9,712 nucleotides of DNA, taken from NCBI GenBank assembly GCA_007123575.1, contig SKKV01000195.1, forward strand, positions 1 to 9,712. Direction: 5' to 3'. Position numbers and translations under genes: made by a program. Positions 6,043 to 9,712 of this stretch are shown here, one piece after another. This DNA comes from Wenzhouxiangella sp. GTDB taxonomy: Bacteria; Pseudomonadota; Gammaproteobacteria; Xanthomonadales; Wenzhouxiangellaceae. Below the pieces are notes generated by a model that was not told the origin of the DNA, ran no database searches, and saw only the letters and a list, made by a program, of their open reading frames with translations. The first letter of the stretch is position 1. Every line of letters begins with the position of its first letter.

Positions 6043-7999
6043 GGTCTTCGCGGGCCTCGATCACGGTAACGGTCTGGCCCTTGCGAACCGAATCGCCGCG
6101 TTTCAGGCCGAGCTCGCCGACCACGCCGTCGACGGCCGCGCGCAAGGTCGTTTCCATTTTCATCGCTTCCATCACCAGGATGGCATCGCCCTTGCTCACT
6201 TCTTGGCCAGGTTCGACCGGCACTTCAACCACCGTGCCGTCCATGGGGATGCGCAGCAGTCCGGCCTCGGCAGCTTCATCCGCCTCGGGCGCGGCCAGGC
6301 TCAAATCTTCTACCCGGATGTCGCCGACGGCATCAGCCAGCCAGACCACGGTTCCCTGACGATCCACCCCCACGCTGGAGAGCACCCCGTCGGACTCAAC
6401 TTGCAGGATGCCGTGAGCCAGGCTGAGCAGACGCAGGCTGATCTCGTCTTCGCCGACCGTCACTGTCCAGGCATCCTGCGTCCTGGTGATTCGACAGGAA
6501 AGGACCACAGCTTCACCACCGGCTTCAACGGCCAGCTTGCGCTGCATGCTGCGAGGCGACCCGAGCGTGGCGTTTGCCCCACCAGCCCCGGCCAGCAGCA
6601 GCGCGGCGGGTGCCCAGCGGCGAATACCGAGTTCAGGTGCAGCCAGCTCGGAAGCGCCGCTGTCGATGGTATCGGTGGTCACCTCACCATCAATGAATAC
6701 GCGGCTATCCAACGCCCGCAGCAGGTAGGCGCGGTTGGTTGCCACGCCGGCAATCCGGGCCTCGACCAGGCAGCGCTTCAGGCGCCGCCGGGCGGTTTCA
6801 CGATCCGGTCCATGGGCAATCACCTTGGCCAGCATGGGGTCATAAAAGGGGCTGACCCACTGCCCTGCCCGCACCCCACTGTCAACCCGCACACCCTCGC
6901 CCTCGTTCAGGCTGAAGGCATGGAGATGACCGGTCTGGGGCACGAAGCCCTGATCTGGAGCTTCGGCATACAGCCGCGCCTCCATGGCATGGCCACTGAA
7001 ACTGACCTGGTCCTGGCTGATCGGCAGGACCTGACCGGCGGCAATCTGCAGCTGCCAGGCAACCAGGTCCAGCCCGGTGACCAGTTCGGTGACCGGGTGT
7101 TCGACCTGCAGCCGGGTGTTCATCTCCAGAAAGTGAAAATCGCCGGCCTCGTCGAGCAGAAACTCCACCGTACCGGCACCCACATAGCCAATGGCACGCG
7201 CCGCCGCCACTGCGGCTTCGCCCATGCGCGCGCGCAGATCATCATCGACCGCCGGCGAAGGACACTCCTCGATGATCTTCTGATGACGCCGCTGCAGCGA
7301 ACAGTCGCGCTCGCCTAAGTGAATGGCATTGCCGTGGTGATCGGCAAATACCTGGATTTCGACATGACGCGAGCGATCCAGGGCGCGCTCGATAATCAGC
7401 TCGGCATCGCCGAAGCTGCTTGCCGCCTCGCTGGCGGCTGAGCGAATCGCGTCGGCCAGTTCGGATTCAACGGCTACTCGCCGCATCCCCTTGCCACCGC
7501 CACCGGCAGCGGCCTTGACCATCACCGGCAAACCGACTTCACGCGCGGCGGCCAGCAGGGCCTCCGGATCCTGCGCGGAACCGCGCACCCCGGGAATTAC
7601 CGGCACGCCCGCGGCTTCCATCAAGTCCTTGGCCTGGCGCTTGTTGCCCATCTTGGCGATCGCATCGGGGTCGGGTCCAATGAACACCAGCCCGGCATCG
7701 ATGCAGGCGCGGGCGAACTGCTGGTTCTCAGCCAGAAAACCATAGCCCGGATGCACCGCATCGGCACCGGCCTTGCGCGCGGCCGCCAACAGCTGCTCGA
7801 TATCCAGGTAAGACTGCGCCGGCGCATTGCCCAACAGCGCCACCGCACAGTCAGACGCCAGCACGTGCGGTGCCTCCGCATCGGCCGGACTGAACACGGC
7901 CACTGTGCGATAGCCCAACGACCGCGCTGTGCGCATGATGCGGCAGGCAATTTCGCCGCGGTTGGCAATCAGGATGGTTTGGAAAGATTTGGCAGGCAT
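6032..7999 (-). CDS. atuF: Biotin-dependent acyl-CoA carboxylase alpha subunit, probably geranyl-CoA carboxylase (AtuF-like)
   Basis: A 655-residue subunit that carboxylates its own biotin with ATP and bicarbonate and passes CO2 to a separate carboxyltransferase. The biotin carboxylase domain spans about 5-450: IANRGEIACRI (11-21), glycine-rich ATP loop AAAGGGGKGMR (163-173), RRHQKIIEE (237-245), and EMNTRLQVEHPVTE (292-305) with the active-site Arg. A linking domain follows, then the biotinyl domain (about 580-650) with EAMKME (611-616), biotin on Lys614. The order dehydrogenase-hydratase-alpha subunit-synthetase points to geranyl-CoA carboxylase. 3-methylcrotonyl-CoA carboxylase (LiuD) is the main alternative. 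The ATG at 7997-7999 is chosen because the family N-terminus begins there; the upstream TTG (8024-8026) lies within the heptamer array. No ribosome binding site is seen; poly-C precedes the ATG. The beta subunit gene is not in the window. Confidence 0.85.
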   Translation of the reverse strand: MPAKSFQTILIANRGEIACRIMRTARSLGYRTVAVFSPADAEAPHVLASDCAVALLGNAPAQSYLDIEQLLAAARKAGADAVHPGYGFLAENQQFARACIDAGLVFIGPDPDAIAKMGNKRQAKDLMEAAGVPVIPGVRGSAQDPEALLAAAREVGLPVMVKAAAGGGGKGMRRVAVESELADAIRSAASEAASSFGDAELIIERALDRSRHVEIQVFADHHGNAIHLGERDCSLQRRHQKIIEECPSPAVDDDLRARMGEAAVAAARAIGYVGAGTVEFLLDEAGDFHFLEMNTRLQVEHPVTELVTGLDLVAWQLQIAAGQVLPISQDQVSFSGHAMEARLYAEAPDQGFVPQTGHLHAFSLNEGEGVRVDSGVRAGQWVSPFYDPMLAKVIAHGPDRETARRRLKRCLVEARIAGVATNRAYLLRALDSRVFIDGEVTTDTIDSGASELAAPELGIRRWAPAALLLAGAGGANATLGSPRSMQRKLAVEAGGEAVVLSCRITRTQDAWTVTVGEDEISLRLLSLAHGILQVESDGVLSSVGVDRQGTVVWLADAVGDIRVEDLSLAAPEADEAAEAGLLRIPMDGTVVEVPVEPGQEVSKGDAILVMEAMKMETTLRAAVDGVVGELGLKRGDSVRKGQTVTVIEAREDHAD

Positions 8000-8012
8000 G
8001 GGGGGGCTTTGA

Positions 8013-8070
8013 GGTTCAAGGTTCAAGGTTCAAGGTTCAAGGTTCAAGGGTTACTGTTTCCGGTTTCCGG
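8013..8070. repeat. Tandem heptamer run: GGTTCAA x5 then GGTTTCC-type units
   Basis: Five perfect GGTTCAA units occupy 8013-8047 on the plus strand. A degenerate unit follows, then TGTTTCC and GGTTTCC (8055-8068). The left part lies 13 bp upstream of the carboxylase ATG. The right part runs across the hydratase stop codon (8051-8053) into its coding sequence. The array has the same period and GGTT core as the other two arrays, in a different mix. Confidence 0.97.
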
Positions 8071-8854
8071 AGGACCAGTTGGGTGGGCGCTTTTGGAGGA
8101 AGGCCTGGGTGCCTTCCGTTGCTTCTTCGCCGGTTGCGGCCGCGGCGAATTCGCGCGCGCCGCGGTCAAGCAGATCATTGAGTGGTGTGTCAGCCGTGGC
8201 CAGCAGCAGGGACTTGGTCATGCGGGAGGCCTGTGGGGCGCAGCGCTGGATCTGGGCCAGGGTCTGTTCCAACAGTTGATCCAATGCTTCGCCGTCATCG
8301 GCCAGCGCATGGGCCAGGCCGATGCGGAAAGCTTCGGCGCCGTCAATGCGCGCCCCGGTCAGGGCCAGGTGACGGGCCTGGGACAGACCGACTCGACCGA
8401 CCACGAAGGGAATGATCTGCGCTGGCGGCAGACCCAGCGTGACCTCGGGCAGGCCGATCTTTGCCTCACGGCTGGCCAGGCAGACATCGGCCACACAGGC
8501 CAGCCCGACTCCACCCCCAAACACCGAACCTTCAACAACCGCAACCACCGTCTTCGGGCAATCATGCACCGCGCTGATCAGGGTGCCGAATGTTCGATTG
8601 ATCGCCGCCATTGCATCCACATCACCAGCCGACTCCATCCGCGCAGAAGCCATATCCGCCAGATCCGCCCCGGCACAAAAATGCCCGCCAGCGCCACGCA
8701 ACACCAGCGCCCTTACCGAATCATCCCCGGATGCCTGCGCCACCACTTCCTGCAGCTCAGCCACCATCTGCCGCGACAAGGCATTACGAGCTTTCGGCCG
8801 GTTCAGGCGAACCTGCAAGACACTTTTCTCAACTCGGGTTTCAATTGTTTCCAT
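8051..8854 (-). CDS. atuE: Enoyl-CoA hydratase/isomerase family, probably isohexenylglutaconyl-CoA hydratase (AtuE-like)
   Basis: A 267-residue crotonase-fold enzyme that would hydrate the carboxylated CoA ester made by the AtuC/AtuF enzyme. Oxyanion-hole elements are HFCAGADL (58-65) and VFGGGVGLA (111-119). The catalytic Glu is probably Glu137 in LPEVTLG. The second Glu of classical hydratase (in GGGxEL) is Gly117 here, as I recall for AtuE-type enzymes. The C-terminal EGTQAFLQKRPPNW is a crotonase ending that I associate with AtuE. The last seven residues (SSGNRKQ) are encoded largely by a heptamer repeat and are probably an extension. The ATG at 8852-8854 has only a weak GGAA about 9 bases upstream. 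The gene sits between the dehydrogenase and the carboxylase alpha subunit, matching the Atu order D-E-F. LiuC-type methylglutaconyl-CoA hydratase is the alternative. Confidence 0.82.
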   Translation of the reverse strand: METIETRVEKSVLQVRLNRPKARNALSRQMVAELQEVVAQASGDDSVRALVLRGAGGHFCAGADLADMASARMESAGDVDAMAAINRTFGTLISAVHDCPKTVVAVVEGSVFGGGVGLACVADVCLASREAKIGLPEVTLGLPPAQIIPFVVGRVGLSQARHLALTGARIDGAEAFRIGLAHALADDGEALDQLLEQTLAQIQRCAPQASRMTKSLLLATADTPLNDLLDRGAREFAAAATGEEATEGTQAFLQKRPPNWSSGNRKQ

Positions 8855-8872
8855 ACAAATTCCGGTAATAAC

Positions 8873-8997
8873 GGTTTCCGGTTTCCGGTTTCCGGTTTCA
8901 GGGTTTCCAGGTTTCAGATTTCTTGGATTTCAGACACGGAGTTCCGGGCTACTCAAAACTGCTTTTCCGGAAACCGGAAACCGGAACCCGGAAACCG
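8873..8997. repeat. Inverted heptamer arrays: (GGTTTCC)n and (GGAAACC)n
   Basis: The spacer between the dehydrogenase and hydratase genes holds GGTTTCC x3 (8873-8893) plus degenerate copies to about 8916. Further along is the opposite orientation, GGAAACC units at 8969-8975, 8976-8982 and 8990-8996 with a GGAACCC variant between. The two form a perfect 20-bp inverted repeat (8876-8895 with 8967-8986) around a 71-base loop. In the minus-strand transcript this would be a long stem between the two cistrons. It has no T-tract. Confidence 0.95.
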
Positions 8998-9002
8998 TTC
9001 TT

Positions 9003-9712
9003 TTACCCTCCCTTCGGCAATATCCCCATCTGCTTGCAAATAATCGCCAACATGATTTCATCCGCGCCTCCGCCTATCGACATCAAACGCTGATCGCGGA
9101 AAGCCCGCGCCACTCGGCTTTCCCACATGTAGCCCTGGCCGCCCCAGTACTGCAGGCAGCTGTCGGCCACTTCGCGGGCCAGGCGACCGCCCTTGAGCTT
9201 GCACATGGACGCCAGCCGGGTCGCATCGCCGCCGCCGACATGGACTTCGCAGGCTGAATAGATCAGGGCACGCAGGGCTTCGACTTCCGTTTGCAGCTCG
9301 GCCATGCGGTAGTGCACCACCTGGTTGTCGAGGATCGGCTTGCCGAAGGCGATGCGCGTGCGGGTGTATTCGATGGTGTCGTTGATGATGCCTTCCAGGC
9401 CCTTGAGCGCGCTGGCCGCACCCCAAAGCCGCTCTTCCTGGAACTGCAGCATCTGGTACATGAAGCCCAGTCCCTCCTCGCCAATGCGGTAGCGCTGCGG
9501 CACGCGCACGTTGTCGAAAAACACCTGGGCGGTATCGGATGAACGCATGCCCAGCTTGTTCAACGGTTCGGAGAACTCGATGCCGGGTGTTTCGGTCGGC
9601 ACCACGATCAGCGACTTGTTGTTGTGCTTGCTGTCACCGCCGGTATTGGCCAGCAGGCAGATCCAGTCGGCCTGCAAGGCGTTGGTCATCCACATCTTGG
9701 TGCCGTTGATCA
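9003..9712 (-). CDS. atuD: Acyl-CoA dehydrogenase, probably citronellyl-CoA dehydrogenase (AtuD-like); 5' end outside window
   Basis: The C-terminal 236 residues of an FAD-dependent acyl-CoA dehydrogenase (family length about 385). The visible part starts in the beta domain at INGTKMWMTNA, continues with LGMRSSDTAQVFFDNVRVP, and has the C-terminal helical domain with RTRIAFGKPILDNQ and the FAD-contact block QYWGGQGYMWE. The C-terminal SIGGGADEIM (9051-9080) lacks the Glu that is catalytic in medium-chain dehydrogenases. A Glu in FQEERL (codon 9432-9434) matches the helix position used by isovaleryl- and long-chain-type enzymes, which fits a branched substrate. The SIGGGADEIML ending and overall sequence resemble my recollection of Pseudomonas AtuD. 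It is the first visible gene of the cluster; the carboxyltransferase AtuC would be expected just upstream. The general family is certain, the substrate inferred. Confidence 0.83.
   Translation of the reverse strand, partial: INGTKMWMTNALQADWICLLANTGGDSKHNNKSLIVVPTETPGIEFSEPLNKLGMRSSDTAQVFFDNVRVPQRYRIGEEGLGFMYQMLQFQEERLWGAASALKGLEGIINDTIEYTRTRIAFGKPILDNQVVHYRMAELQTEVEALRALIYSACEVHVGGGDATRLASMCKLKGGRLAREVADSCLQYWGGQGYMWESRVARAFRDQRLMSIGGGADEIMLAIICKQMGILPKGG

Noticed and set aside
8000..8026. TTG start at 8026 for the carboxylase alpha subunit
   Set aside because: It lies in the heptamer array and adds nine residues not typical of the family; the ATG at 7999 gives the usual N-terminus.
4145..8997. 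CRISPR array
   Set aside because: The units are 7 bp and directly adjacent, with no unique spacers and no cas genes.
6041..9043. Long plus-strand reading frames (6041-7318 and 7751-9043)
   Set aside because: They are antisense to the AtuF-like and AtuE-like genes, whose proteins have complete family motifs. The plus-strand translations show no recognisable domain and reflect GC-rich codon bias.
6032..9712. Leucine catabolism (liu) operon
   Set aside because: The terminal very-long-chain-type synthetase, the SIGGGADEIML ending of the dehydrogenase and the gene order fit Atu better. Liu remains an alternative until the upstream genes are seen.

Overview
The window reads as GC-rich chromosomal DNA from a gammaproteobacterium. 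The ParC N-terminus is close to the enterobacterial/pseudomonad form, the acyl-CoA genes follow the Pseudomonas Atu gene order, and the tRNA-Lys encodes its CCA end. A Xanthomonadales or Wenzhouxiangella-like lineage is a guess, not a demonstration. Every supported gene lies on the minus strand, so the transcriptional order runs from the right edge to the left edge. The long plus-strand reading frames are shadows of GC-rich codon usage. No gene-free stretch exceeds about 150 bases.

Right half (9712 to 4219): a catabolic cluster that I read as acyclic terpene (citronellol/geraniol-type) utilisation. In order it holds an acyl-CoA dehydrogenase resembling citronellyl-CoA dehydrogenase AtuD (5' part outside the window), an enoyl-CoA hydratase resembling AtuE, a biotin-carrying carboxylase alpha subunit resembling geranyl-CoA carboxylase AtuF, and a FATP-type long/very-long-chain acyl-CoA synthetase resembling AtuH. 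AtuF and AtuH overlap by 11 bp. The carboxyltransferase partner (AtuC-like) is not visible and would be expected further upstream; AtuG is absent between F and H. Together the enzymes would activate a branched acyl chain to its CoA ester, desaturate it, carboxylate the beta-methyl group and hydrate the product before beta-oxidation.

The spacers of this cluster carry runs of 7-bp repeats with a shared GGTT core followed by three variable bases (GGTTCAA, GGTTTAC, GGTTTCC). One run extends into the 3' end of the hydratase gene. Another is mirrored downstream to form a 20-bp perfect inverted repeat between atuD and atuE. This repeat family is the most unusual structural signal in the window.

Middle (4132 to 3405): an SCP2-domain lipid-binding protein, joined by a TTGA stop/start overlap to a small unrecognised secreted protein. 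They may belong to the tail of the lipid cluster.

Left of that (3349 to 1746): a promoter-like sequence with a GC-rich discriminator, tRNA-Lys(UUU), then only 10 bp later a TrmB-like methyltransferase with Asn in place of the usual catalytic Asp, then a predicted exported SAM-methyltransferase. These look like one transcription unit.

Left end (1641 to 1): a BLUF blue-light sensor with a C-terminal membrane anchor, then the first 330 codons of parC (topoisomerase IV subunit A), whose promoter-like sequence would give an almost leaderless mRNA.
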